A DNA stretch of 64,000 nt, from assembly GCA_963920635.1 (NCBI GenBank), contig OY987303.1, positions 49,413,223-49,477,222 on the forward strand, in the 5' to 3' direction. A program made the translations under genes and the position numbers. The DNA comes from Pseudeuparius sepicola. Its lineage: Eukaryota > Arthropoda > Insecta > Coleoptera > Anthribidae. How positions within the stretch are numbered: position 1 is the first letter of the stretch; the number at the start of each line of letters is the position of its first letter. Under the pieces are notes generated by a model that saw only the letters and a list, made by a program, of their open reading frames with translations, searched no databases and was not told the origin of the DNA. Shown one piece after another: positions 19,168 through 30,990 of the stretch.

Positions 19168-19893
19168 GTTCGCACCATAGGGGGGAAATTTTTAATTAAC
19201 AATTTGAACGCTCTACTAAAATATTTAGTTTTTTGCCAATTTTTAATACTTATGAAATTTCTGCAAATTTTAAAAACTCTAAACTTCGTAAAAACTATTT
19301 TATATCACTAGCTTTATCATTCTATTAATTTTTTATTACTAATTACCGATAAGAATAGTATTTTTCAAAAGAAAATGATATTTACGCTTTAAAATTCTGT
19401 TATGTTTGTTGCAAAGTTGATGTACCGTCTAGCATTTGGTGTATAAATTTAGTAACATTACGTTTCCCAGTTCTAAATTGATGCCAAAATAATAATAAAT
19501 TAAAATATCATCAAACTATTTTACGTATCTAAGCAATATTCTTGACTTTTATGGAACAAATAATAATTATTATCTTTAAGTTTAATTTCACATTAATCGA
19601 TATTGATGAGTAGGCCATTAAGAGAATGGAAGCAATTGTTTTTACTTGACTGTTGTTTTTATTTGACAGTTGTCAAACACTTACGTAAAATTGAAAAATA
19701 AACAACTTTTTCAAGTAAAACTTTTTGATATTTTAACAAATAAACCCATTTTTGGCGATATATATTTTTAAATGTATTTTTTCATCTTTTTTAAAGCAAA
19801 CGGTAACCCCAAAATTAAATTTCAAAATAAAACGTTAATTAGAAATTTTCCCCCTATGGTGCGAACTTTTTGGAGGACACTGTATATGTATAA
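19168..19893. mobile_element. MITE with TTCGCACCATAGGGGG ends
   Basis: AAAAAGTTCGCACCATAGGG at ~19168 is inverted at ~19850-19875 (CCCTATGGTGCGAACTTTTT). The right end continues to GGACACTGTA at 19893. The left end looks truncated. Interior 19240-19645 recurs as a direct repeat at 21335-21735. Confidence 0.65.
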
Positions 19894-20260
19894 ATATGGG
19901 AGTAGAGTTAGCAGTTTTAGTTCAATGCCAAAAGACAGCAATTAATTTATGTTCTTCGTGCAACGATGTATCGCACATTATATTTTATCTTGTTTTGGCC
20001 ATATTTTACCAAGAAAAATAAATTAAATACGGTCCTGAACTATGTTCTTTTCTAGGATTGCTTATAAGTTGCGTATGAAGCACTCAACAAATTTATGGGA
20101 GATGTTTATACTCCACCATCTGCGTTTTTTTCCTCTTTTGCGTCATAATAAAAATAGCACTAGCTATTGCCAGATCATCGTGGCTTTCCATATATTTTCA
20201 GAGCAGTAATTTTGTATCTAAAACTCACAAATCGCAAAAGCTGCACTTATTTTATATGTA

Positions 20261-20714
20261 TAGTGATCGGCAGAAAGTTATGGACACAAAAAAATGGGAT
20301 TTTTAAGCGCTAATTTCAATTAATTAAAATTTCTAGCTGTAAAAGAACAAAATTCAACTTTGGTGGCAAATTCTTGTCATTTGATAGTAAGTTGCGCCTG
20401 CGATATTTTGTTTGTAATATACACAGGGATGCTCGAAAAAAATCAAAAAATTGTAAAAAAAGTTTTTCGAGTAGGCGGCTATGATTTGATATTTGACATC
20501 TCTTCTGAATCACAGAATTATTCTGTGTCTGAATTTCAGATAACTTTTGTAAATATTTTTTTAAATATCGATATTGAAAATGATGCACCAACTTTTATCA
20601 AGAATAAAATTTTCTCAGAAAGCTTTCTCTTTCTCAGAAAATTGTATTGATGATAAAAGATAATACAAGTTTCCCATTTGTGTATTTGTGTCCAACTTTC
20701 TGCCGGTCACTGTA
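20261..20714. mobile_element. Tc1/mariner-type MITE (ends TAGTGATCGGCAGAAAGTT)
   Basis: 454 bp with TAGTGATCGGCAGAAAGTT at the left and AACTTTCTGCCGGTCACTGTA-type sequence at the right. The interior pairs further (CTGAATCACAGAATTATTCT region). The TA-type ends are typical of Tc1/mariner derivatives. The open frames on the two strands are palindrome shadows. Confidence 0.7.
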
Positions 20715-21334
20715 CCTATATATACAGGCTGTTCCCTAATGATTTTCCAACATCATATTAGGTATGATCAGTGGCGTAACTACGGACGAGTAGGCCCGTG
20801 TTCAAAACTTTAGGAGTACCCTGTGATTTTTTTATGTTTGAAAGTAGTGTACCAATGACAAACATTGTACAGAACGTTCCATTTTTGATACTTTTGCAAG
20901 TCATATTTATATTTTGAATTCCTTACCTCCTTGAGAAAACCCGTGTGCGCCACTGAATTCTACGCGATTTTTACCATTTCAACAAGTTAGCGTATAACGG
21001 ATATTCGGGGGTGCCTAAAAATGGCAAATTATCTGAAAAACTAAGGAGGTCGCATGAAAATTCTGTATATAGGCATTTCTTTTTTATAAAAAAAGTATAA
21101 TTAGTGTTCCAAAAACCGCAACTCCCTATTTCTAATAATAACCTAGATACCTCGAAACGTATGGAAAATGGGACACCCTGTAGGTGTCTTTGTATTAAAA
21201 ACTTTGTATTAAACAAAAGTTAAAAATTATGTGCAAAATGTTGAATCACCATATACGTGCTGGACAGGGTGATCGAAACTCGACACCCCAGGCCTACCGT
21301 GGGAACACGAATAGGTAGGTACTGAAAATAACTG

Positions 21335-21735
21335 CCAATTTTTAATATTTATGAAATTTCTGAAAATTTTAAAAACTCGAAACTTCGTAAAAACTATTTT
21401 ATAACACTAGCTTTATCATTCTATTAATTTTTTATTACTAATTACCGATAAGAATAGGTATTTTTTAAAAGAAAATGATATTTACGCTTTAAAATTCTGT
21501 TATGTTTGTTGCAAAGTTGATGTACCGTCTAGCATTTGGGGTATATATTTAGTTACATTACGTTTCCCAGTTCTAAATTGATGCCAAAATAATAATAAAT
21601 TAAAATATGATCAAACTATTTTACGTCTCTAAGCAAAATTCTTGACTTTTATGGAACAAATAAATATTACCTTTAAGTTTAATTTCACATTAATCGATAT
21701 TGATGAGTAGGCCATGGAGAGAACAGAAGCAATTG
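21335..21735. repeat. Direct repeat of the MITE interior at 19240-19645
   Basis: About 400 bp, roughly 95% alike by eye (for example GCAAAGTTGATGTACCGTCT in both), in the same orientation 2.1 kb apart. The terminal inverted repeats are missing here, so it is a partial second copy. Confidence 0.75.
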
Positions 21736-21762
21736 TTTTTATTTGACAGTTTGCCTTTGCGT

Positions 21763-22545
21763 TGTTATAGGTAACAATTTCGTAATGTGTAAATGGGATT
21801 TATTGGCCGGGTTTTGAATAATTGGTTGCCTTTGACGGGCGATGGCTCCACGTCTATCGTACAATAATGGGCTACTTCAGTGCCGGTTTCTGAGCTTTTA
21901 ATGACGATTTTGAGACACTTCACTGCCAATTTCAAGAAATAGTTATTTATGTACCAAGGCACTGAAGTTCAACTTTTTATGACTTATGTGGAATTTAGTT
22001 GCCATGCCTCTGGCTGAAGCAAATAAACCACGAGTCATAAAAAGAACTTCAGTGCCGAGGTACATATATATATATTTCTGAATCTGAAAAAAAATGTCTT
22101 ATTAGGCGAAAAATAATAATAAGGGATCATCCGTCCATGAACCGACTACGCGCGTCTGCTTGACTTTGACGATTGCTCTACTTAGGTCAAGTATGACCAG
22201 ATACGGCACTTACTGACAGAAAATCCAAACTGCTACCTGTTGTGCAGCCTCCATGTAAAATAGATTAATATTCAAACTTACTAAAATACTTATACTGAAA
22301 GATTGTGCAGGTAACAATTTCGCAGGTAACAATTTCGCAATGTGTACTAAAAGTTAAATGGGATTTATTAGCCGGGTTTTGAATATTTGGTCGCTTTTGA
22401 CGGGCGATGGCTCCGCATCAGACATTTGATGTTTAGGCCTACTTATTGAAAAAAATCGTACAATAATGGGCTACTTCAGTGCCGATTTCTGAGCTTTTAA
22501 TGACGATTTTGAGACACTTCACTGCCGATTTCAAGAAAACTATTT
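21763..22545. repeat. Two copies of a GGCCGGGTTTTGAATA repeat with a CACTGAAGTTC hairpin
   Basis: The segments 21763-21960 and 22306-22545 are direct copies (GGCCGGGTTTTGAATA, TTTTGACGGGCGATGGCTCC, GTACAATAATGGGCTACTTC). Between them, 21952-22062 folds into an imperfect hairpin with arms GTACCAAGGCACTGAAGTTC and GAACTTCAGTGCCGAGGTAC. A third copy with the same hairpin lies at 24719-25345. Confidence 0.65.
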
Positions 22546-23125
22546 TTTTTTTAATTCAAAACATCTTTCATCGTTAATACCTACCCCACCTACATGTACA
22601 TACTACTCTTATTTATATTTTTGTAAGAACAAACGAACAGACTTTATCATGCAGAAAACTTCCATCGACGTCTAAACCAAATTTTCTGTATGAATGACAA
22701 CTATATAAATTTAGCTAGACATCATATTTTTTATGCTTAGGTATGTCAAGGTTAATACTTATGCTTATGAAATATTATGTATAATAAAAAGGCATGCTTT
22801 ACTAGGTATGCTACTTCAGTACCTATATACCTAATATAGTATATATATAATCGAATACCAAAACATGAAGATAATAATATTATAGGTATATTCCGTTGTT
22901 TGAGAATCGATGATATAATAGATCAAAAATTGGTTTTGCTTTTATTACAAACAGGATTTGCTGGCATACCACAAGTCTGTTTTAGGTACAAAATTGAAGA
23001 AACTTGTTTTAAAAAAACTGTACATATATTATTGCAAAAGTATTGAATAAGTTTATTTACATTTTTTTAAATACATTTATAACTGATTATATTACACTAT
23101 ACAAATAAACTCATTAATAAATACT
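22546..23125. other. Unassigned AT-rich intergenic DNA
   Basis: Nothing recognisable on either strand. Confidence 0.4.
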
Positions 23126-23627
23126 CGTCATCGAGCGTGTAATATCTCCAATGTAACAATTAAGGCGAAATTCGGGTTTTGACACATTTAGGTTCATTTT
23201 AACATTGCACATCTATGTAGAATACCCACAATGTGAAATAATAATATTTACCCCTACTTATACCAGATATTAACATCTCTAATGTGCCGCAGTACTACAG
23301 AATGAGACAAAAACATGTCTTATGTGCATTTATGTTGATATTACCCGTTCTAAAAATATCTCCGATGTGAACGCAACGTCTGGCTATCACATTGGATATA
23401 TTTTGATATTTCGATTCAGTACATGGGAGCTATTCTGTGTGTACAATTTATAATCTCAATGTTTTGATAGTTACATTTAATTTTAGTGCTAGTTTTTAAA
23501 GCTTTTAAAAAGTTTTTTGTTTCAGTAACTGTGCCAAATACTTGTAGAATGTAGAATATTTTAAATAGTTTTAAGTACCTACTTGCACATTGTAAATTTT
23601 CTTACCTTATGTGACTGTATGACCTAT

Positions 23628-23830
23628 ACCTTTTCAACTTCAAATTGGGAATAATCAATTTCAAATTGGGAATAAACAACTTCAAATTGAGAATAGTCAA
23701 CTTCAAATTGGGATTAATCAATTTCAAATTGGGAATAGACAACTTCAAATTGGGAATAGTCAATATCAAATTGAGAATAAACAATTTCAAATTGGGAATA
23801 TTCAATATTAAATTGAAAATCAATAACTTC
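23628..23830 (+). repeat. 21-bp minisatellite, left array
   Basis: About nine to ten units of a 21-bp repeat around TTCAAATTGGGAATAATCAA. Because 21 is a multiple of three and the unit lacks stops, both strands are open across the array; the resulting repetitive peptides are not genes. Confidence 0.9.
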
Positions 23831-24115
23831 ATGAAATAAAAACACTTATCAACAATTGTTAACTAAAGTTTATAATATTAAGCAAAATTTCGACTGCCTG
23901 GTAAGGTTCAAAAAGACTTGGCCAGAAATCTTAGAAAGAAGACAAAGACCAAATCATTTATCGCAAACTAAAGTTAGCTTATAGAAATTAGAAAGTATAA
24001 GTAGTGCAAAATAACATAAATAACAAATTAACTGTAGCGAGTTGCACCAGATTTATAGGAAATATACAGAGATACATATACCAGAAATATTAAATGATAG
24101 ACAAGGATTAAATAT

Positions 24116-25646
24116 AAGTGTGCAACATATGGGATTTTTTTTTTATTAATTGCACAACCAAAATACAGACATTGCCGAAAATTGATGCATGTTAAATAAT
24201 CATATTAGGTGCACTTAGAAAGGTTGCAAGTTAAACATCATACAGGGTAGGTAAAAAAATATAAAAATTGTACGAGTAAAGTACCCTTATTTCAAAAAAT
24301 TCAGCAAAAGGTTATTGAGAAAAGTGGTTTAGAATTAAAAGCTATGCCTAAACACCGAAACATAGCCACCTAAGAAAAAAAATTGTTTGTCAATAATTAA
24401 TTTCCAGTTTCTTAATAAACAATTAAAATATAAATTTTGCACCATAAATGAGAGTTTTTTAATATGCACATTATCATTACTAATGTTTTACCTTGTTCCG
24501 AAGAATTTTTGCGAAATTTTAAAGTTTTGTTCAATATCGTTGCAACAAACATGAAGTTTGTGATTCCCTAAAAAATTAAAAATCTAAGTAAATTTTACAA
24601 ATATTCTTGAATTTGAACAAAGTTATGCGAAATTGATTTAATTTTGATTGATTTATGAAATTGTCTAGGGTGAATATTAAGACAATTTTTTTTAGAAAAT
24701 TATGAATGTTTTTCAAAAAATAGTTATTTATGTACCAAGGCACTGAAGTTCAACTTTTTATGACTCATGTGGAGTTTAGTTGCTGAGGCCTCTGGCCGAG
24801 GCAAATAAACCACATGAGTCATAAAAAGTACTTCAGTGCCGAGGTACATATTATATTTTTCTTGAAATCGGAAAAAAAAATGTTTTATTAGGCAAGAAAA
24901 TAATATATATAATAATAATAAGGGATCACCCGTCCACGAACCGACTACGCGCGGCGTTGCTTGACTTTACCGATCGCTCTACCTAGCACAAGCATAATGA
25001 TGTACGGCACCTTCTGACAGAAAAACCAAACTGCTGCTTCTTGTGCAGCTTACACAACAAATCTATTGTTTTTCAAATTTACTAAAATATGTATACTGAA
25101 GGATTGCGCTTCTATAGGAAACAATTTCGCAATGTGTACGAAAAGTTAAATGAGCCTTTATCGGCCGGGTTTTGAATATTTGGTCACTTTTGACGGGCGA
25201 TTTCTCCGCGTCTGACGTTTGATGTTTACATCTCGCCAAGGCCTACTTATTGAAAAAATCGTACAATAATGGGCTACATTATTGTACGATTTCTGTGCTT
25301 TTAATGACGATTTTGGGACATTTTAATGCCGATTTCAAGAAAATATATTTTTTTCTTCTTAGGAGGCCATGTTTCGGTATTTAGGCTTTTAACTTTTAAT
25401 TCTATATATATAGACAACTTTTCTCAATAACATTTTGCTAAATTTTGTGAAATAAGGGCATACTTTACTCTTGCACAACTTTTGTATTTTTTTTACCTAC
25501 CCTGTACGCTGTTTGACTTGCAACCATTCTAAGTGCGCCTAGTATAATTATCGAACATGTACCAACTTTCGGGAGTATTTGTATTTTCGTTGTGCCAATT
25601 AATAAAAAAAATCCCACATGTTGCACACTTAAATGACCACACTGTA
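24116..25646. mobile_element. MITE family 1, copy 2 (with nested insertion)
   Basis: Left arm starts within GTGTGCAACATATGGG at 24116 (outermost bases lost); right end is CCACACTGTA at 25646. The CACTGAAGTTC hairpin repeat (24719-25345) is inserted in the middle, enlarging the copy from ~0.9 to 1.5 kb. Confidence 0.75.
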
Positions 25647-25737
25647 TTGCAAAAATATGATATTTTAAATTCAATAAGTAGACACATATTGCGTGTTTAT
25701 TTAGATGTAAGTAATTAAAATATTGTTTAACATGAAG

Positions 25738-25922
25738 TTGTTGATTTTCAATTATTCCCAATTTGAAATTGTTTATTCCCAATTTGATATTGACTATTCC
25801 CAATTTGAAGTTGTCTATTCCCAATTTGAAATTGATTAATCCCAATTTGAAGTTGACTATTCTCAATTTGAAGTTGTTTATTCCCAATTTGAAATTGATT
25901 ATTCCCAATTTGAAGTTGAAAA
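25738..25922 (-). repeat. 21-bp minisatellite, right (inverted) array
   Basis: The same 21-bp unit as at 23628-23830 in reverse orientation, so the two arrays could pair as arms of a ~2.3-kb foldback. The unit variants occur in a similar order (GGGATTAATC and GAGAATAGTC variants are both present), indicating an inverted duplication rather than independent growth. Confidence 0.9.
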
Positions 25923-25926
25923 GGTA

Positions 25927-26565
25927 TAGTGCTGGCAACCGAAACCGATTTTTCGGTTAACCGATTAACTGGTTTTCGGTTAAACACGGTTTTGATCCAA
26001 ACCGAAAACCGGTTATTCGGTTAACCGGTTTTCGGTTAATCGAATAACCGGTTTCCGGTTAATTCGGGTTTCGCATAATCGGTTTTCGATTTAGCGGTTT
26101 TCGGTTAACCGGTTACTCGGTTTTCAGTTAATGATTATGCTGGTAAACGATTTTAACCAAAACCGGTTCTAGTAGGAAACCATTAATTGGTTTTCAATTT
26201 TTCAGTTTTTGATGGTTGGGCTCGTGTAATTTCGAAAAAAATATTTTTTGGATTTATTGATAGATAATGGGAAAAAACAGACCCATGTCTTTAAGTTTTC
26301 GATTTTTCCTTTAGTTTTTCTGTAAATTTAAATTTACAACTTTCCCGCCAACGTGACGTCGCGGACGAAGGCTATGGCTATAGTTCCGTTCTGTGAACTC
26401 TGTCTGTTAACCGAAAACCGGTTAACCTAAAACCAGTTAACCGAAAACCGGTTAAACGCTTAATCGGTTAAACCGAAAACCGGATTTGAAGTCGAGTTTC
26501 GGTTAACCGATTTTAACAGAAACCGATTAATCGGTTTTGATTTTTTCCGATTTTTGCCAGCACTA
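25927..26565. mobile_element. hAT-like MITE rich in ACCGGTTAACCG
   Basis: TAGTGCTGGCAA at 25927 is inverted at the right end (TTGCCAGCACTA, to 26565). Long stretches at both ends are built from AACCGGTTTTCGGTTAACCG-like units that are self-complementary. The ends resemble hAT tips, but the flanking octamers do not match, so the superfamily is inferred only. Confidence 0.6.
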
Positions 26566-28429
26566 GTATGAACCTACAGAATATTACTTTTACTGTAATA
26601 GTACTGTCTCGTTTGCCAGTTGGCCCAAGCTTTATATTTGGCCATAATTTAAAAAATCGTTTATAATTTTAATAAACCCTTTTTAATAATTCCCTACCAA
26701 AAAAATAAACAGTAATAATATTTATGCAAGGCATGGGCGTAGGTAATGTTTCGCTGAGAAGTCGAGGGCTGCATACCTAAATTAAAATTAAGGTTTAATT
26801 CTTTGAAACTTCTTTAAAGCAAAATACAATTTTGAAAATCTAATGTTCACTTTGATCTATAAAAAGAATGTTCCCGTGTTACATTTGGATCACACGCACA
26901 TTTAGGTGGAAACATTGAGTAAACATATTCCTTTACTCAATGGTGGAAGGGGGCTAATGTTTTGTAGTAAATATGTATTGCGTTAATAATTTCTTATATT
27001 ATTGGAATTTATTTCCATCGATCATGGAAATTATTCCCAGAACCCCCTCCTGTTACATATTATCACAGAGAAGACCAGAATACAGTCACGTCTTGTCAAA
27101 TATGTCAAATAGAGACCAACTTTTGCGTAACATGTCTTCTTAAATTATTGCTTTTACAAGCCTGAAAAATACCAAGAATGTGCTATTGGACAAGAGTATA
27201 ATTCCTCCAATGTGTAAAAAATCAGTTTTTTGTCTTTATTTACCTTTTACTGCTATCAAACCTTAATTACTTAGTTTATTTAATTTTTTACAATATACTA
27301 TGCATTAAAGTATTTGAGATATAATTTAACAGCGACAAGTTTTTTGGCTTTCCTGAAAGATTTGAATTTTTTCACATTGGAGGTATTACACACTCGACGA
27401 CGATATGTTATTATTTGAAATCTAATTTTTTTGCAAGTTATTAATTAAATTTCATAAAATTAAAATAATACAATACAAGTAATACAATAACTATATAAAC
27501 TAAATCACAATTTAAAACAAGAATAAACTTAGTATATTATATTACACTATACAAATAAACTCAATAATAAGTACTCGATACACATAGCTCGTGTGAGTAC
27601 AAGTATATATACATACAGAATTATGATTAACATATTAATAATTATTATGAAATAAATATACAGGGTGTGTCATTAGTGGGTACTCGGAGGATATCTCCTT
27701 TATTAAAAGTGGTATCAAAATAAAATTTGGTACAGTGGTAGGGTCCATATAACGCACATTTTAAAATTATTTTCACTTTATAAAATCGATCGTATATGTA
27801 TGTTCAACACAAACATGTTTTTTTTTTAAATGGAATGCCTATGTTTTTATTGCATATTTGGATAGCGCTATGAAAATGCAGCAAAATGATATATGGGTTG
27901 CAGGGGTTGTTTATTGACCATCAAAATGCAAAATATCTTCTAAATTTTGTTTCACTGTTATCTAACTAAAAATAAATACCTACAACTGTGCCGGACTACG
28001 ACATGCTGTACATACAGACGATAGGACGGACACCAGACAAAAAAAAAAGCACAAGTCAAGACAAGACGAAAAATTCAGTGTCAACGTTAAGAAAGAAAAA
28101 AGGAAAAAGAATGGGGAAATAAGGGGGATTTGGGACACTGCACATAGAGATCGCCCATGCAATGCCTGTACTGACAAGAAGACGACAAGGGCCAAGGTAA
28201 GCTCCGCGCAGTTGTATGCAATATAAAATATAATAATCACATACATTTTTTTCTCTATACCACGAGACCAGACGGTTCCAATACAGGGGTTTTAATTAGC
28301 CAATTTCCCTGTAGAGGCTCTCAAAGCCGAAAATAGGGTCACATCTGAGCGTATGTGAACATCCAGTATAATAAGGCGGGAACGATTTTTCACAGATAGT
28401 CACTAACGGTCTTGAAGTTTATAAAATGT

Positions 28430-28620
28430 TTGAATGCAGACTTTAAAGTGTGAATTCAGAGTTTAAAGTGTGAATTCAGAGTTTAAAGTGTGAGCTCAGA
28501 CTTTAAACTCTAAATTTAGACTTTGAAGTGTGAATTCAGACTTTGAAGTGTGAATTCAGAGTTTAAAGTGTGAATTCAGACTTTGAAGTGTGAATTCAGA
28601 GTTTAAAGTGTGAATACTAG
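28430..28620. repeat. 20-bp minisatellite GTGTGAATTCAGAGTTTAAA
   Basis: About nine tandem units of GTGTGAATTCAGAGTTTAAA with GACTTTGAA/GACTTTAAA variants. Confidence 0.85.
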
Positions 28621-29637
28621 AAGAATTTACAGGCGTGGCAGCTCTACGCCTTCGTAAAAATTAAATGTTCCTAACTATCAAAACATTGAGATTATAAATT
28701 TTACACGAAGAATAGCTCCGATGTACTGAATCGAAATATCAAAATATATCCAATGTGACAGCCAGACGTCACATCGGAGATATTTTTAGAAGGGGTAATA
28801 TCAACGATGTTACATAAATGCACATAAGAAATGTTTTTGTCTCATTCTGCAGTACCGCGCCACATTAGAGATTTTAATATCAGGTATAGGTAGAGGTAAA
28901 TACTATTATTTCACAATGTAGGTATTCTACATAGACGCGCAATGTTAAAATGAACCTAAATGTGTCAAAACCCGAATTTGGCCCTAATTGTCCCATTGGA
29001 GGTATTACACGCTCGACGACGAAATGACAAACTGTTTATTAAATTATTAAATAAGTTATTTTTCTAAACATGTTCAATATGTCCCCCATTCTTATTGAAA
29101 CAAAGCTCAATTTTTTTACTTTTCCAATGCACAGGTATGACTGATTGTTGTGAAAACGCGAAGGTATTAGAAATCAATACAGCTTGGGTTTTTAAAATTC
29201 TCGAACAGTCCTTTTCCAACTTTTTGCAGAAGTTCTGATACTTATCTCAAGAGGCCATGGGAAAAAAATGACATTAAAAAGTAAACAATGTTTTCCTGCT
29301 CCCTCCCCCGTAAGTACACTTTACATACTCGCCAACAGGCCCGAACACGAAAGTCAAATGTTCGAGGTGCCCTGTTATTTTGGTTGCTAGCTGCGAAAGT
29401 GGTTGCTAGGTACAAAAAGTATTACTTAGCAACCCTTGCGCAGCAAGGACCTTAAAACCATTAATAAAATATATGTAGCAACGCGAATCTTGCTTCAAAT
29501 TTAATAGGTTTCACAACAATCGTTTTACGAACTGGTTTAAATCATAAAGAACACAAATTATACCAAAGAAAAATTTAGTTTAAATGTTTCTCTGGCGTCA
29601 AATAAGAGCCACATAACAGAACAAATTTGACAGGCAC

Positions 29638-30030
29638 CGCGCTACCAGTAGGGTGAGAGTATGCGATTAGTAATTCTTAGATCCATGGTTCAAATCCCAC
29701 ACAAAGCTCAACATTTTTTATTTATTTTTTATTATCGCTGCATTCTGCCTCTTCTATTTATCACTGATTATCATTTTTAGTAATTGAACAAAGGTTATTT
29801 TGAAGATCATTATTATTCACAATCTACTCCAAATGTATTTGGAGCTTTATTCAAAGTACCTACCTATAACCTGAAATTTTCGGTAGCAGGAAAAATGTAA
29901 TACATTGCACGATGCGTAAGCTCTTTTTCGGACTCGGAGGTACGTTTAATGACCGAGCGTTGCCTCGGTCTTTAAACAACCTCCTCGGCCAAAAAAGTGC
30001 AGTTACGCATCTGGCAATGTAAATAACTAT
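29638..30030 (+). repeat. SINE-like repeat with tRNA-type B box and terminal hairpin, copy 1
   Basis: A perfect B-box-type string GGTTCAAATCC lies at 29687-29697; the A box is poor. Downstream is an AT-rich body, then a ~60-bp-armed hairpin (about 29900-30022): GATGCGTAA, CTCGGAGGT and GACCGAG on the left pair with CTCGGTC, ACCTCCTCGG and TTACGCATC on the right. A related copy, inverted, is at 45950-46290 with its own B box and hairpin, showing that head and hairpin travel together. Confidence 0.5.
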
Positions 30031-30111
30031 TTCATTGTGCGTCAATAGTTTCATTTACCGCTTTTCTGATCTATGGTTTCATTGTGGCTGAGTGTTAAGA
30101 CATAAAAAATA

Positions 30112-30990
30112 ATGAATTATTCTCAAGATGAACTGATTGACATGATATTTATTTATGCTTGGTGAGAGTTATAGAAATTGCTTCTTAGCGAGTAGAATGT
30201 ATGCTGGAAAATATCCTGAAAAGCGACATCCACAACAAAAGTGTTTCAAGATATTATTAGAAAGATTTCTAGTCACTGGTAGTGTATCTAAAGAAAAAAA
30301 GGCACAGCAAAAAACTGCACTTACCGAAAAAAAATCAATTAAATGTTCTTCTTTTTGTTACCGAGGATCCGGAAACAAGTATTAGGAAAATTAGTAAAAA
30401 TTCTGATATTCCTGAAAAATGAGTACAACGTATTTTAAAAAATCACAAATTACATCCATTTAAAGTTCAACTACATCAGGAATTAAATATGGCGGATTTC
30501 GAAAAAAGATTAGTTTTATATGTGGGCGCTAAAAAAAAATTCGTCAAGACCAACATTTCTTTAAAGATGTATTATTTAGCGATGAATCGACTTTTTATAA
30601 AAATGGTTTTGTAAATAGACATAATTTTCATTATTACTCTACCGAAAACTAACATAAATTTAGAACAGAGAGGCAGCACAGGTGGACTTTGAATATATGG
30701 GGAGGAATATTGGGTCAGAAAATCATTGGACCTCATTTTTTTGAAGGAAATCTTAAAGGACATATGTATTTGGACTTTTTGCAAAGGCACGTTTTAACCT
30801 ATCTTGAAGATGTTCCTTTTGATACCCTTGCAAAAATTTGGCTACAACATGATTGTTGTCCTTCTCATTACTCGAGACCTGTTAGACGATTTTTGAACGA
30901 GGTTTTTACAAATTAATGGATTGGGAGAGAGGCGGTCCAGTCGCTTGAAAGGACCATTACTCGTAAACTATCAAGAATAACCCTACATAA
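30112..30990 (+). pseudogene. Broken DD41D-type mariner transposase
   Basis: Starts MNYSQDELIDMIFIYA, shifts frame, then continues SYRNCFLASRMYAGKYPEKR, an N-terminal helix-turn-helix of the kind found before rosa-type transposases. Further on come ILFSDEST-like codons, a block MNIWGGILGQKIIGPHFFEG, and the second catalytic aspartate in WLQHDCCPSHYSRPVRRFL. The WIGRGGPVA block follows a stop, and the third-aspartate region is unreadable. Several stops and frameshifts; inactive. Confidence 0.8.

Larger units (their letters stand above)
23126..27404. mobile_element. Composite foldback element with inverted 21-bp satellites
   Basis: CATCGAGCGTGTAATATCTC at 23130 is matched inverted near 27380-27404 (GGTATTACACACTCGACGACG). 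A further fragment of the same end is at 28650-29030. Inside are two inverted 21-bp arrays (23628-23830; 25738-25922), a copy of MITE family 1, and the ACCGGTT-rich element. Boundaries are approximate and no transposase was found. Confidence 0.55.

Noticed and set aside
23602..23839. Repetitive 'NFKLGI' or 'IPNLKL' proteins on both strands (also 25465-25987)
   Set aside because: Products of a 21-bp minisatellite; both strands and several frames are open, and the arrays are an inverted duplication.
23628..25922. CRISPR-like array
   Set aside because: The units are contiguous 21-bp tandem repeats without unique spacers, in a eukaryotic genome.
27980..28246. 88-residue hydrophobic minus-strand frame
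   Set aside because: Lies in the inverted arm of a mariner-type element; no family resemblance.
29687..29697. Functional tRNA gene
   Set aside because: Only the B box is good; there is no matching A box, acceptor stem or anticodon arm. Treated as a SINE-like head.
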